Notes under the pieces: generated by a model
Told to the model about the DNA's origin: nothing
Database searches by the model: none
What the model saw: the letters and a program-made list of their open reading frames with translations, nothing else
Source of the DNA: Phialocephala subalpina
Taxonomy: Eukaryota; Ascomycota; Leotiomycetes; Helotiales; Mollisiaceae
Direction of reading: 5' to 3'
DNA length: 64,000 bases
Assembly: GCA_900073065.1 (NCBI GenBank)
Contig: FJOG01000015.1
Span: 546,436-610,435, forward strand
Part shown: piece by piece, positions 33,132-45,800 of the stretch
How positions within the stretch are numbered: position 1 is the first letter of the stretch
How the letters are laid out: each line of letters begins with the position of its first letter
Position numbers and translations under genes: made by a program

Positions 33132-35410
33132 TCAGACTTGTCTCCCAGCCTCGAATGAAAATCTCGGTATAAGATTCTGACGTCCTGCTGCTGATGCTCC
33201 AGCACTTGATCCGGTACTGAGTCCCGAAACTGAAGCACTCCCTTGCAAAGCACCAACGGCAACCGGTACCGGTCCAGCAGTCACAACCAAGGGCTGTTTC
33301 AATCGATATTCAGTCCCTTCTTTCGCACCATCTGAATACAAATTAGCACCATACCCTCACTTATCGTTGGAGAAACTTACTGATCTCGAGATATCCATAC
33401 TCTAGAAGCACAGGAACCCAGATTCCAACAGCCACGATTTGTCCGGAAGACATTTGGGTGGCGATGATGTTTGATGAGAGATCGAAGACTTGGATTACGG
33501 AGACGAATTGCATGCTGAGTGCTATTGTGCCGAAGAGGATCTGTATGTAGAGCCATGATGTCGATTTCCCCAAGAATATCAAGAGATCGTGACATGCTTT
33601 GGTAGATATATGATAGATGGTGGTGCTTTTGCAGAATAATACTGCTCTTTCGATGTATCTGAAAGACTTCATGAAGTTCGATATCTTTCGGTACAAGTGA
33701 AGACAATTTGAGCGAAGAGTCTTCACAGGCTGCTTCAGATCCAAGGCCCCTGTAATGAATGCAAATCTAAGTCGATACAGCATAATCCCAGAAGTGAGGA
33801 TCCAAACAGTCAGCCCAGTATTCTGCGTCTCACTATAGAAAATCCCTGAATTATTGGTCCAGAAACCATAAAGAAAGAACTCGTTTCCAAGATAACAAGG
33901 AGCGAACGGCGCTAGATTTCCACAAGACAAGACTGGGATGGTGGGATTATCGTAGTTGAGAAACAGAAATCCGCCCCCGTATACTGGCAGGGATACCCCA
34001 AATGCTGCAGTGCCGAGGACGTATGTCAGTGCTGACAGGAGAAGGATGTAGGTTGAGTTGCGGCCTCCAAGGACCTCAATGTGTGCGAGTGTCAGGACGA
34101 TTGGAGCGATAGCATTTGCGGCTGTGAGTCTAAGGAGAACCCGATCTCTATTGTGTTCTCCGGGGCCAAATGTCGGTAACACAATCAGCGATGCGATTTG
34201 AAGCGTTGCTGCAAAGAAGCATTGTGATTTTTGAAATTCGACGACGGCGCTGGTGAGTGCTTCGAGATGCTCCTTTCTGGTTTTCTTCGCCTCGGCTAAC
34301 GATTTGGAGGCAGACTCAGGATTGCCTTTCCGTCTCCAACGCCACTTCTTCAGGCGGTATTGTTGGTCAAAGAGGAAGTGTAGCATAAAAGCGTCAATTG
34401 AGAGGCTATATTGGATCATGAGAGATAGAATGACCTCGGTACATCAGAAGATTTAGAGATGTGTTCAATGTAGGAGACTCACACCAAGACCACCAATGTC
34501 TGGGTTCACGCTCGCTGTACTACCACAAACGCTATCTCGCAAGCAAACAATAGCACTGGTACGGTTCAAGTCGCCCGAAGCATCCCGAGAAAGCAAGTTG
34601 TCCAAAGAGCATGAGCTGTAGGTGTCGATGCCAAGGCAGTCAGGCGACGACTGACAATAATCGCTCAGACATGTCGCGATGGTAGAAGATATATTGCTAG
34701 GAACGATTGATAAATTGGGAGAGACGCATTTGGCATTCAGGACCTCGACTTGGGCGACATTGAGGTCTGCGCCATTCAAAGCTTCTGCCAATGCAGGATA
34801 CCACGAGCAAGAATAAAAGTTTGGCCAGCTTGAAAAGACATCTGAAACATTTCCGCAAGTATCAATACATGAGACATTTGGAGTACTGTTCGAACATCCT
34901 ATCGTTCGTGTGAAGGTTGAATTGTTGATGAGGCTGTCGATGCTCGCTGTGGGGAATAGGAAGTCTAGCTTTGTGATAGCGTCGGATAACGGTGGCAAAG
35001 AGATGCTTAAATTATGATCGAAGGTGAGGTTGAGGGAAGTCATAATACACCATCTTCGATGGGTATAAGTGCAAATAGAAGGAGCAAGAGTAGTGAAAAC
35101 GCTAGTAAATCCAATACGCGATGTTGGCCATATTGAGAAGGGAGTGCCTGCGCGCTCGAGGTTCACTGAGAGTGGGTCGCAGCTGCCAGGCTGCAATGAA
35201 AGGGGACAGTCAACTGGGCAGTGTGGGTAAGTTGACAACCCATCTGAAACAACTTGCCAGGGGCTGAGTTGATGTAGGTTGTTCGGTACCCCTGACCCTC
35301 GGCGGCAACCGCTGCATCTCGGCAACTTCAAACCATCCTAGCAAATCTAGCGGAGAACATAACAATGGAATCACAAACTTTGTATAACAATACACATAGG
35401 CAAAGGGCAT
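33132..35410 (-). CDS. polytopic membrane protein with Cys/Asn-rich ectodomain
   Basis: Best model: exons 35410-35290, 35243-34483, 34434-33381, 33331-33132; 711 aa in frame. The N-terminus is hydrophobic (CYTKFVIPLLCSPLDLLGWF). An ectodomain of about 270 residues follows with many N-glycosylation sites and around 20 cysteines (YPHCPVDCP, GCSNSTPNVSCIDTCGNVSD, CLSDYCQSSPDCLGIDTYSS). Then come seven or eight hydrophobic segments separated by a basic loop (YRLKKWRWRRKGN), and a Ser/Gly/Ala-rich cytoplasmic tail. I know similar unannotated proteins from Pezizomycotina but no function. The first exon is the least certain; without it the first ATG is at 35043. Topology suggests a receptor or transporter-like role, which is inference only. 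Confidence 0.65.
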
Positions 35411-36396
35411 GTAAAGTATAAAAACTAGTAGTGACTAGCTGTGTAATTCGAATGATTGAGTTGAATTGAGCAGGGTTTAAGGATACAGAGCATTCGTATC
35501 AAGACGACTCATTCGAGGGCTCGCTGTTCAAGAAAGCGCAGATATACCGATCTTCAAGAAGCCTTAAATAAGGCAGGAAAGTAGGGGGTCCTTAGCAGCA
35601 AAGAGCGGGAGAGTTTAGAAGCATTTGGAGAAAACAGAAAGTAAATGACTTTTATTGAAAGAGCAAGTTGGGTCTGATTGGTACCGTTGGAGTTGGCAGT
35701 TGCTGCAGCAGCCAGGAGTCGAACGCAGACACCAGAAGTCAACCTCTTTTGAGCTTTCAAGAGTTTTCATTCGCATGTGCGAGCTGTTGGATTCGACAGA
35801 ATTCTGGAGACTCTTTGAAGTGTTCCGCGCGCCCAAGTACCTTGTTGCGCTAGCTCTTGAAACTAAAACCTTCCGGGCTTAGTGCTCTTGAGAGGTTCAC
35901 GTGACTAGGCCCTTCATGAAGTTCGACCGCTTCTGGTCGTCCTTGCCCTTTCCCAAAACTCGATGAAGACATATTCTGCCCAAGAGACGCTGCAAAACCG
36001 GAAGCTTGACCTCTTCCATTGCAGGTGCGCGTCTTTTTGCGGTCGAGGAGCTTCGTTTGCATGTGCTACTTTATTTTTCTACCTTTCCCGAGTCCCGATC
36101 GCAAAAGTTTGTCCAATGTTCCAGCGGGAGGATCCGTGAGGCTCACTGGAATATGCTGAGAGTTACTGCTCATTTCCTTTTTATGGCGTGTCGACTAATG
36201 ATTCCATGCCTCCGACTATGGGGAGACATTCATATTTATATAAGCGCCCAAAAAAGCAAGCTTGCTGCTGCAGCTCAAGCATTTCAGCCACAATCATTAT
36301 CTCTTCGTCTTCGCGAGCCTAATCATCGAGTGCTCACGACTAGCTCCAGTAATTACCATCAGCATAAACATCAACTACTAAACCTCTCTGGTACTA
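35411..36396. other. intergenic, no gene seen
   Basis: Nothing recognised apart from the possible 5' exon region of the membrane-protein gene. Confidence 0.45.
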
Positions 36397-38815
36397 ATGA
36401 CGAGCGTCGGGAAACTGACAGCTGCGATCTCCTCGGGCCCACAAGAGTTGACAGTAGCCTTAGCATCCCTCAGCTTCGACTTCAGCCTTTCAAAGTGGAA
36501 GCGCCAGCTGAATACAAGGCACTTGGGGAAGCCCTCTCCCCACAACGTCGGGCTGTTTCAGAGGATGGAGATATCCATGGGACCACGAGGAAGCTGCGTG
36601 CACTCTTCGAAAGAACTCTTCCTGCAACACCTCATTTTTACAAAGCATATGGCACCCGAGCATCGGAAACTGCGAACTCTGGGACAGTCAACCCAAAGGG
36701 AAATCGAGACCACGGTGCTAGCTTATGGGCCGCTGCTACTTCTGAATCTGGAGCGATAGCAATTCACCTTCTTGTGTGTATGCTTGCCCGTTTATGGAGT
36801 GCGGCCGAGGCGGCATCGATTTGGCAAGAGATTGTCGCCGAAAGGAAGCTCAGATTGCGAAATCTGATGATCAAGATCCAAGATGCGCAGGGCGCACAAA
36901 TGCTTTCCATCTTCAGACTTCGCGAACCCAAAATTCTCCTGAGTCTGACGTGGAATTTCGAAGAGCGTATTGCCATACTTCGACAGGGTTCTAAAAAGCT
37001 AGATGTTAATCTAGCTACCTTGATCATACGATACATTGTCCCTGCGGTCCCTGGAGTACAGGAAGAGTCTGTAGCTTATGCAATGGCATGCCCAGACACA
37101 GATTGCGGAGATTCAACAGACCCAGCATCTTCTGAGAGACCGAATTCTCGACTGCGGTACAGAAGATGGCAACAAACGCTCGAAGATTACTTTACGGAGC
37201 ACAACTGGTCAGACGACGTCTACTACGAGAAAAGGGAGTGCGTCGTGTACGATCCTGACGAGATTTTGGGACCCGTATAGTCCGGACCCGGAACGCGCTT
37301 CTTCTGGTCGAATGCACCTCTTCAGTTCCGCAGGATTTGCTACTCCGTAGTCGATGTTGATGAGCTTTTTGGGAAGTTTGCTGAGTTTGCCCTATTCAGA
37401 GGCAAGGTTGTGAAAGCGAAGCCACGTGTCATGAAAGGTGTACCCCTCGAGCTAGTTTTCGGAGACCCTGCAACAGCCGCGATCTACAGAGTTATGAAGC
37501 CCACAAATGAAACCGAAATTGCTCTCAATCGGTATGAAGCCCAAAGAGAAGGACAACCTACTGCCGATACCTCCGATAAACAGGAACTTGACACTTTCGG
37601 TACCAAAGAGAACATTATCAGATTAAGTGTTTTCAGTCTTGCAGAGGTCAAAGAAGCATTGGGGACTAAGAAAATACGACCCACAGCACTCTTGGACCAC
37701 CTTGCTGTTATCAAAGGCTCTACAGCTGACGACCTGGACCCTTCCCGGCTAAAGTCCTTAAGGACTTTTTGCAACGGTCGTAAAACTGTATCAGGGCCCT
37801 GAAGGAGCATCGATCCACTTAGGTGTAACTGCAAACTCTCTAGATCTTGCAAAGGGCGCGACAGATACTCGCAAGCGAGGAAACCTGGAAATAGATCCCG
37901 AGGTACGCGACATTGGCAGCGCATGCCTGTGTATCTTTTGTATTGGGTAAGTCTAACAAACGATGTGATACTAGTCTAGGATCTACAACATCACAACATC
38001 TCCCGCACCCTCTCGAAAGGTTTTTGAAATGTACGAGCCCTTGTCGTTGGATCGAGCAAGTACCTTGGCCTGTATCGCCTTATTTGAGACTGGACAGAAC
38101 GGCATTTATCCCGTTGGGCTTGAAGAGGTAATGGCAATGTCTTTTGGAGACTCGCTCTACTTGACATCAAAGCTACTCTGCGACCCCTATCAAGAAGATG
38201 AAGAGTCTGCTCCTCTATTAAAGCGAGTCAGGGGCAACATTGGAAGAGCTGGGATTGCAATGATGATACCTCCACAATCACCGAAAGTTCGGGAGCCAAC
38301 CACCGGGCTATGGAACGTGATAAACCATCTGCCGTTTTGACGGCACTGTATCTGATTGCTTTCAAAGCACATCACCACATCTATCATTCACCGAGTACAG
38401 CCTCGCAATTGACGTTGGACACAGAGGAATGAGAGATACGGAAGTCTTCTTCCTCGAGACCATAATATCAGTCCACGATAAGGGCGAGTGGATCGCAGAC
38501 CTGGACATCCTGCTAATTTTCCGCAATCCTCTGTTCCGGCCTGTGAAGCATACTTGCTGCAACTATGACATAAGTCACTGTGGGCGGGATTTTGGACTCA
38601 CTATGGTCGATAGTTGGGAGGAATTCATCGATAGGCCAGACGGCGATGTAGTGGTCAAGGCGCATGGAAATTGGCTTGCAAGATTAGCTGCAGCCTCTGT
38701 CTGTGTAAGCAAAGGCCAACTCACCAACATTTTTGATAAAAAGCTGTGTTGGCAGTGTGGATGGATGGAGCGAGAACGCTTCCGCCATAAAGCGGAAGTA
38801 AACTTCTTCATCTAG
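36397..38815 (+). pseudogene. large uncharacterised Pezizomycotina family, multiply broken
   Basis: I recognise the family from conserved blocks but know no function for it. From MTSVGKLTAAISSGPQELTV the blocks run ALASLSFDFSL, KVEAPAEYKALGEALSPQRR, GTTRKLRALFE, FYKAYGTRASE, SLWAAATSESGAIAIHLLVC, MLARLWSAAEAASIW, GTRFFWSNAPLQF, KGVPLELVFGDPATAAIYRV, TVVKLYQGPEGASIHLGVTA, MYEPLSLDRASTLACIALFE, VVKAHGNWLARLAAASVCVS. The ending is EVNFFI. Lesions: frameshift near 36490; in-frame TAG at 37278-37280; frameshift near 37775; frameshift at a T run near 38336. One good intron (GTAAGT..) lies near 37947. If the breaks are real it is a recent pseudogene, since sequence between lesions is well kept. Confidence 0.7.
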
Positions 38816-39048
38816 GAACTATTTTCAAAAGAGAGAAGAAAGTTTTAAATTGAATCCACCAGATCAGGAGAAGGACTTCACCAAGATCTTTAGCGTCGAG
38901 CTGTCAGGTACCGGCCGAGGTGCCTAGCCCCTGACTACCCCACTGTCGATCTACCCCACAGTCTCCGGCAACGGAGAAAAACTCAAATTTATTCTTTGCA
39001 TCCTGAATCTCCCCTCGAAAGTTCCTTGAACTCCAAACATTATACAAA

Positions 39049-40747
39049 ATGCCAGACCCAGACCTCTCAATCACCATAATAGGCGGCGGCATAGGCGGCC
39101 TCGTCCTCGCCCTCCAACTGCACTTCTCGGGCTTCACCAACATCCACATCTTCGAAGCATCTCGGCAACTAAAAGCCATCGGCTCAGGCATAAACCTGCA
39201 ACCTTCCGCCGTCTTGGTGTTACGGAATCTAGGGCTATTGGAGGAACTTGAGAGGACGGGAATTAGGACGGAGGAGTTGAGGTATTATAATAGGTTTGGA
39301 GATTATGTTGTGAGCGAGAAGAGGGGCGTGAAGGCGGGGTATGCGATTCCGCAGATTTCGATACATAGGGGTATGCTGTGAGTGTTTCTTGCCCTGTTAA
39401 TGGCTCAGAAAAATGAATGAAGGGGCTCAAGCGACTTGAGTGTCCCAATTTCTCTGGGACTTTACCACTTCCAAAAATTTGATCGCGAAATACTGATTTC
39501 AAACAGCCACGACCTCCTACTCGAAGCAGTAAAAGAACGGCTGGGAGACTGCATCCACACCGATCACACCTTCACCTCGTTCACGCAGACCGAGAAGGAC
39601 GTTACAGCGCATTTCGCTCGGCGCTCTGATCCCACCACTCCGCCCACATCCCCCTCTATAACAACAGACATACTCATAGGAGCGGACGGCATAAACTCCA
39701 CCGTCCGCTCCCTCCTCTACCCCAACGAAGGACCCCCAAATTTTTCAGGCCGTCTCCTCTGGCGCGGCGTCTCTGAACGCGCTCCTTTCCTGACAGGAAG
39801 ATCTATGGTATGGGCTGGACACGCAGATCAGAAATTCATCGCTTATCCAGTGGGAAGGGAGGCTGAATTGAGGGGAAGGAGTTTAGTGAATTGGATTGCG
39901 GAGTTGAGGGTTAGAGATAAGGATGATCCGGATTTGACGCCGCCGGTTGCGGATTGGGGGAAGACGGTGCCTAAAGAGAGGTTTGCAGGAAGCTTTGAGA
40001 AGTGGACATTTGGGTTTTTGAGGTTGGTGATGCGAGACGAACCTTTCCCCTTCGGTGAACAGTCTTGGGATAATCTCCTGGAGGCAATGCCCCAATTCTC
40101 CTGGAACAACCATTTCGAAGCAATTGCTGACTTGCCGATTTTCACAGTATTCCGGAATTGATTGCGGAGACGGAGGTGGTAGCTGAGTTTCCGATGTGTG
40201 ATCGCACACCAGTCGGTCGATGGAGTTTTGGTCGCTTGACGTTGCTCGGAGATGCAGCTCACCCCTTATATCCAAGTTCGTCCCTCTCCCCTTTCCCGCC
40301 ATCCCTTCCTCTTCGCCCCTTCCCCTTTTCTCCTCCATCTCCATCCCACTAACAAAACCAGTCGGATCCAACGGCGCTAGTCAAGCGATCCTTGACGCTG
40401 TGGCTCTCTCATCCGCACTCCAACAAGAATCTGATATCCCAATAGCATTGACGAAGTATCAGAACGTTCGTTTGCCGCCCACAGCAAAGATATGCTTTGC
40501 GAACCGAGCCAATGGCCCAGACCATGTACTACAATTAGCGCATGAGAGGGCTCCAGATGGGTTTGAGAGCATTGATGATGTGATTGGGAGTTTGGAGTTG
40601 GAGGAGGTGGGGAGAGCATATAAGTTGCTTGCGGGGTTTGATATGGAGAGTGTTAATAGGAAGGTTAAGGAGACGGAGGGGGCTTGGGAGAGGAGGGTGA
40701 AGGCAAAGGTTAATGGGAATGGAACAAATGGGACGAATAGGTTATAG
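39049..40747 (+). CDS. FAD-dependent monooxygenase, salicylate-hydroxylase-like
   Basis: Class A flavoprotein hydroxylase, 452 aa from exons 39049-39377, 39507-40022, 40148-40275, 40362-40747. The N-terminal dinucleotide fold is ITIIGGGIGGLVLALQLHFS (GxGxxG). GSGINLQPSAVLVLRNLGLL follows. The NAD(P)H-side motif DG is in LIGADGINSTVRS, and the second FAD motif GD is in [27 protein letters not shown], split by the last intron. Substrates are usually aromatic or polyketide rings; nothing here fixes which. Intron 2 has a weaker 5' site (GTTGGT), but its removal restores the motif EFPMCDRTPVGRWSFG in frame. It stands alone: no PKS, NRPS or regulator adjoins it. Confidence 0.88.
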
Positions 40748-40886
40748 TATACATGTAGGGAAGGTTAGAAAAAGAATCAAATTGGTATGGCTTTTGGATA
40801 ACCATCTATGAACGCCGTGTCAAATGCAAACGCTAGTAGAATGTCCGAAATTTTGTTGGACATTCAGGTCGAATTGCTGGTATCTT

Positions 40887-42408
40887 TTATGTGCGGTAGT
40901 CTCCATTAATTGTGATATATTCGTGGCTGTAGTACGACATGTTAGCGACAAGCGAATAGAGTCGTGCAACGGAAGTTGTTACTCACCTGTAGTCGCAAGT
41001 CCAGTAAGTAGCTTCCTCCTTCCCACTTCCCAAGTTGACGTGGATCTCCAGATCTTCATGTTCCAGGATCTCCGAGGCTCGGGCCTCGTCAACACTTTCT
41101 GGCTCGCCATTCACGAGCAACTTAAGCTCTGGGGAGCCATCACCTGGGATGAAGGAGACGCTGATGTTTGCTGGAGTCACCTCTTCGACTTCGTTTATTG
41201 GCTGTCCCGGCTCGGACAATAGAGCATAACCAGTAGCGCATGCAATACGGCCCCAGTTAGCATCTCGTCCATACAATGCAGTCTTGACAAGAGGCGATCT
41301 CGCAATTGTGCTTGCAATCTTGCGAGCTCCAAATTCAGTTGGCGATCCGGTCACGTGAATAGTGACGAATTTCGTCGCACCTTCTCCGTCTCGGACTACG
41401 AGCTTTGCTAGGTCTGTAGCAAACTCTGTCAAAGTCTTCTGGAACGCTGTGTAGTCTTCCGAAGACTCGGATGTGATCTCCTGGCCACCGGCTGCTCCAT
41501 TAGCTAGGACTGCCACCGTATCGTTGGTAGATGTGTCTCCGTCGATTGTTATGCTGTTGAACGACTTGTTGACGGCACTTGTCAGAAGAGATGGCAACAG
41601 GCTTGGAGCGATTGGGGCATCTGTGGCTATCATCCCAAGTAATGTGGCCATGTTGGGATGGATCATGCCAGCACCTTTGGTCATTCCAGCCATTCTGTAT
41701 TCGACGGACGGAGAAGATGGTAGGGAGAATGTTCGTGAGATTAGCTTCGGGAAAGTGTCGGTTGTACAAATTGCTCGGGCTGCTGTAAGCCAATGTTCGT
41801 GGGAGGAACCCAAGTTATCGTATGCCGTAGGGATTTTGAGGAGGATTTTCTGAATTGGAAGTCTGGCAGATGTTAGTGAAGCGAGTAAATACGCGACGAT
41901 AACCCAACCTTTGACCAATTACTCCAGTACTCATCACGATTGAGCTTCCTCCCTGCCCATCACTCGATTCGCCGAAGCATTTATCTGCTTCGAAGGACAT
42001 CTTTTCCGCGTCTTCCATACCACCTTTGCCTGTCACAGCATTGGCACATCCCGAATTAACAATGACCGAACGAATCCCCTTGTTGTTCCTTCTCTTCAGT
42101 ATATCTCGACTCACAGTAACAGGGGCAGCCTGAAACTTGTTCTTAGTGAATACTGCAGCGGCAGCACATGGTGTCTCCGAGGCAAGGAATGCCAGGTCTG
42201 GGTTGCTTTTGTTCGTAGCCTTGACTCCGACATGTGTGCCAGAGACGAGAAATCCCTTCGGATATGTGCCACTCGTAGGAACGTATTTCTGCTTCGCTAC
42301 TGGGATTGCTCCCTCCACCGGTGCTGAATAGTGTCGAATCGATGTTTGGGACATTGCGGGCCGTACCACTCGAGCGATGGCCGCCATTGGCAGTGGTCTG
42401 AGAGCCAT
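40887..42408 (-). CDS. argJ: arginine biosynthesis bifunctional protein ArgJ (glutamate N-acetyltransferase)
   Basis: Mitochondrial ornithine acetyltransferase/N-acetylglutamate synthase. Exons 42408-41909, 41862-40987 and 40926-40887 give 471 aa in frame. The N-terminus is a presequence ([20 protein letters not shown]). Family blocks: [84 protein letters not shown] follows; the precursor cuts itself before the Thr of MAT, making alpha and beta chains. [12 protein letters not shown] and [20 protein letters not shown] come next. The end [13 protein letters not shown] lies on a 40-nt last exon and carries the substrate-binding NGDYRT. It is divergent from GCN2, 427 bp away, with a Gcn4/CPC-1 site between. 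Confidence 0.96.
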
Positions 42409-42835
42409 TGGTGGTGACAATGGTGTCAAGGAGCTTCGAGAGTATTGTGGCAGAGTCAATGAAGTCCCAAAACACTTTTAGAGAGATATAAATGACTTGA
42501 TCGAATTGACAAAACTCTTCTTGAAATTTTCCTTGTGAATGACTTGACTCATCCGATCTCGCGCCTTGCGACGAAGGCCGTTATCAAAATGCGGGGTGCA
42601 AGATGTGATTGGCTGAAAGTATTGTTAGTGTCATCTCAGCCTTCAGCCTCGTCTCTAGGCGGTGATGGATTGTTGACACTACACTACCAGAGAACTATTT
42701 CAACTTCAACTTCTAGAATCCTATGAATATGACAACCCCAAGCGCGTAAGGGACCGCAGCTTCGGCTGCGTGTATCTGCCAGACCTCTTCTCCCTCTGAG
42801 TCTCAAAATCGTCCAGTTGCAGAGAAATCGCCAAC
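42409..42835. promoter_or_regulatory. divergent argJ-GCN2 promoter
   Basis: The 427 bp between the two start codons contain a perfect TGACTCA (42545-42551), the binding site of Gcn4/CPC-1 bZIP factors. A TGACTCT (minus strand, 42452-42458) lies nearer argJ. A hairpin CGCAGC-TTCG-GCTGCG (42755-42770) lies 65 bases before the GCN2 ATG. Confidence 0.6.
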
Positions 42836-45800
42836 ATGCCGCCAATTAATCCATGGGGAAAGAACAAACAACAACGTAATCAAACCTCTCCCGGGTCTCC
42901 GGGCCCGAAGCTCACTGTGCCAGCTGTTGCCCAGCCAAAGCCATCAGGAGGGAAGTCCCAATATGAGGAAATACAGGAAGATGAGCTCATTGTTCTGGAG
43001 TCAGTATACCAAGAGGACTTCAAGAGGATAGAGACGGGTCATGGAGCTTGGAAGGTATGCCAAATCTACCGCAGGAACAGAGTTATAGATTCTGACTAGA
43101 ACATCTAGAAAGCAGAACCTTCCTTCGAAATACGAGTCAAGTCCTCAACAGACAATGATATCGCCTTCACACTTGCAGTGACTCTAACCGCCACATACCC
43201 CAAGACACCACCACTACTGAGCATAAGGGGAGACTTCAACTTGCTGGAAGGAACCCGGTACAAGATACAAAAGATTATCGAAACGAAGCCCAAGGAGTTG
43301 GTCGCCGAGGAACAAGCCATGATTATGGAAATAGTAACTACATGCCTGGACGTACTGGAAGACGCCGCTTCGGCCAAAGCTGCTGGCAAGAAAGTCCCAA
43401 GTCTGGAGGAAGAACGGGCTGCCCATGAAGCCGCACTCGCCAAAGAAGCCGAAGCACAAAAAGCAGAGGAGAACAAGAAGAAAGAGCTTGAGCGTCTCGA
43501 GGAACAGCGCATGCAAGACACCATGATCCAGGACGAGCTCAAGAGACGTAAAGAGCGAGCCCAAGAAACCAGGCGAAAGAACCGAGCCCCTCCACAGGTT
43601 ATCAGTCAGGCGTCTATTGATACAAGTATCCCCGGTCAAGCTCTACACGAAACACTTGCATTCGAACAACCTATCAGTATTCTCGATGCCAATGACAATC
43701 AAATCCTCTTTCAAGTCGTCGCCGGCAAAGTCTGCCTCCGAAAAGGCCCAATTTCCAAATGCTTTACAGTGCGCCCAGTCGTTGCTCAAGGTGCTGGTGA
43801 TGTCCCAATTCTCGTCTTGAAGCAGACTGATCTGGCCTCGGAAGTCAAGAATTCCAATAACTTCAAGACACAACTGCAGCTTCTCGAGTCAGAGTTGAAA
43901 TCCTTGAAGGTAATCAGACATCAAAACATTCTTGTAATGCTCGATTACAAGGTACACAAGACCATTGATGAAGATGGCGAATCCGACTCTTCTTGGACTG
44001 TAAGTGTTTTGACAGAGTTTGCCGAGAAAGGCTCTCTCCAAGAATTCCTTGACATTGCTGGCAGTCTTGGAGTGGAGAAAGTTCGTTCATGGACCATTGA
44101 ACTGCTCGATGCACTCCGTTTCCTACACGAGAAAGGCATTGTCCATGAAGACATTCACGCTGGCAATGTTCTCCTAGTCCGGTCTTCTAACGGAGAAGTC
44201 AGGCCCAAGCTTGCAGATGCTGGTTATCAAAATAAGCTTCGTGCTCTGAGCGGACGAAGACAAACAGCAGACACAATATCTGTGGCCAAATCTGCTTACT
44301 GGCTCCCTCCAGAGATAGCTAATGATAACCACCCGCAGTACACTCAGAAGACTGACGTCTGGGATTTTGGTATCCTGTTTCTGCAGATGATCTTCGGATT
44401 GACTGTCATACAAAACTATTCATCGCCGACTCTCCTAGCAGACTCTCTTGCCTTGTCTGATTCCTTGAATGAGCTCGTTCTCAAGATGTTCAAGGGAGAT
44501 TCCAAGAAGCGACCTCGTGCCGTCGAACTGATGCCATCAGAATTCCTAGCTACCGATGCGCCAATATTGGAAGATGACAGCTCAACATCTCCATCTAAGT
44601 TTGGCTCCGTTTCGTCACTGCTTCCAGTCACTCCACGCAAGAGACACGATTCTATGAATGCAATCAGTCCATTCCTGCGCTCCAGATACAAGGAAGATTT
44701 CGTCGAAGAAGGCCGCCTAGGTAAAGGTGGATTTGGAGAAGTTGTCAAAGCAAGAAAGAGACTTGATGGACAGATCTATGCCATCAAGAAGATTACCCAG
44801 AAATCATCTGCTTCTTTGACTGAGGTGCTGAAGGAGGTTCGCCTGCTGTCCCAGCTAAGCCACCCATCTGTTGTTCGTAAGTAGCCTGGATCGTTTTGAT
44901 CATATTCAAGTTTCGATGACCTGTTGTTGGCACTTCATATTTTCAGCATTGTATTTCCTATTTGCTCTGGTCGCACTTGCAATCTGTTTACACCCCGAAG
45001 GTACTATCTTGCTAACGTAGATTGCCAATAGGCTACTACAACACATGGACCGAGGAGATTTATGATGGATCTGAGGTTGATGAAGATGCCACCAGTACTG
45101 AAGTTGTGACTACGGAGGACTCTGTTAGTCAAATTTCACCAGGTCATGACCCTAGTCTCGACATTGGAACCAGTGGAGGTCTCGACTTTATCTCATCCAG
45201 AGGATATCCAGAAGTCGAATTCGGTTACAGTGGCGAATCCGAAGATGATGCTATCTCGGACGACGATGATGATGACGATTCTACCAGCTTAGACGAAGGA
45301 GGACACAACGGCAAGAGCCCTGTAAAGAACAATCTAGTATGCCTAATATTTCTATTTGCCTCATTGATCACTCGTAATAATTGTATTATCATTCATTCTG
45401 TCCCATACTATATTTCTACTCTTCCTGGGTATCTTACTGATCAACTCAGGCCCCGAAACGCAGTAGGTCAAATTCGCGCTATCAACGATCTTTCAAAACA
45501 GTTCTGTACATTTCTATGGAGTACTGTGAGAAGCAGACACTTCGTGATCTTATCAAGCGTGGCCTGTACAAAGACAATGATGAGATATGGCGTCTCTTCC
45601 GACAGGTTCTTGAAGGCTTGGTACACATCCACGGTCTGAACGTTGTACACCGCGATCTTAAGCCGGAGAATATCTTCATCGATGCCACTTCAAACGTGAA
45701 GATTGGAGACTTCGGTTTGGCTACAAGTGGGCAATACACCATGGCTGATAAGACAATACCAACCGCGGCTCATATGAGTGGTGACATGACTAGAAGCATT

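Noticed and set aside
35695..35740. B-box-like GTTCGACTCC on the minus strand suggesting a tRNA
   Set aside because: No A box at the right distance and the T stem does not pair.
31936..40747. SDR and FAD monooxygenase as a secondary-metabolite cluster
   Set aside because: They are 6 kb apart with unrelated genes between and no PKS, NRPS, terpene synthase or cluster regulator.
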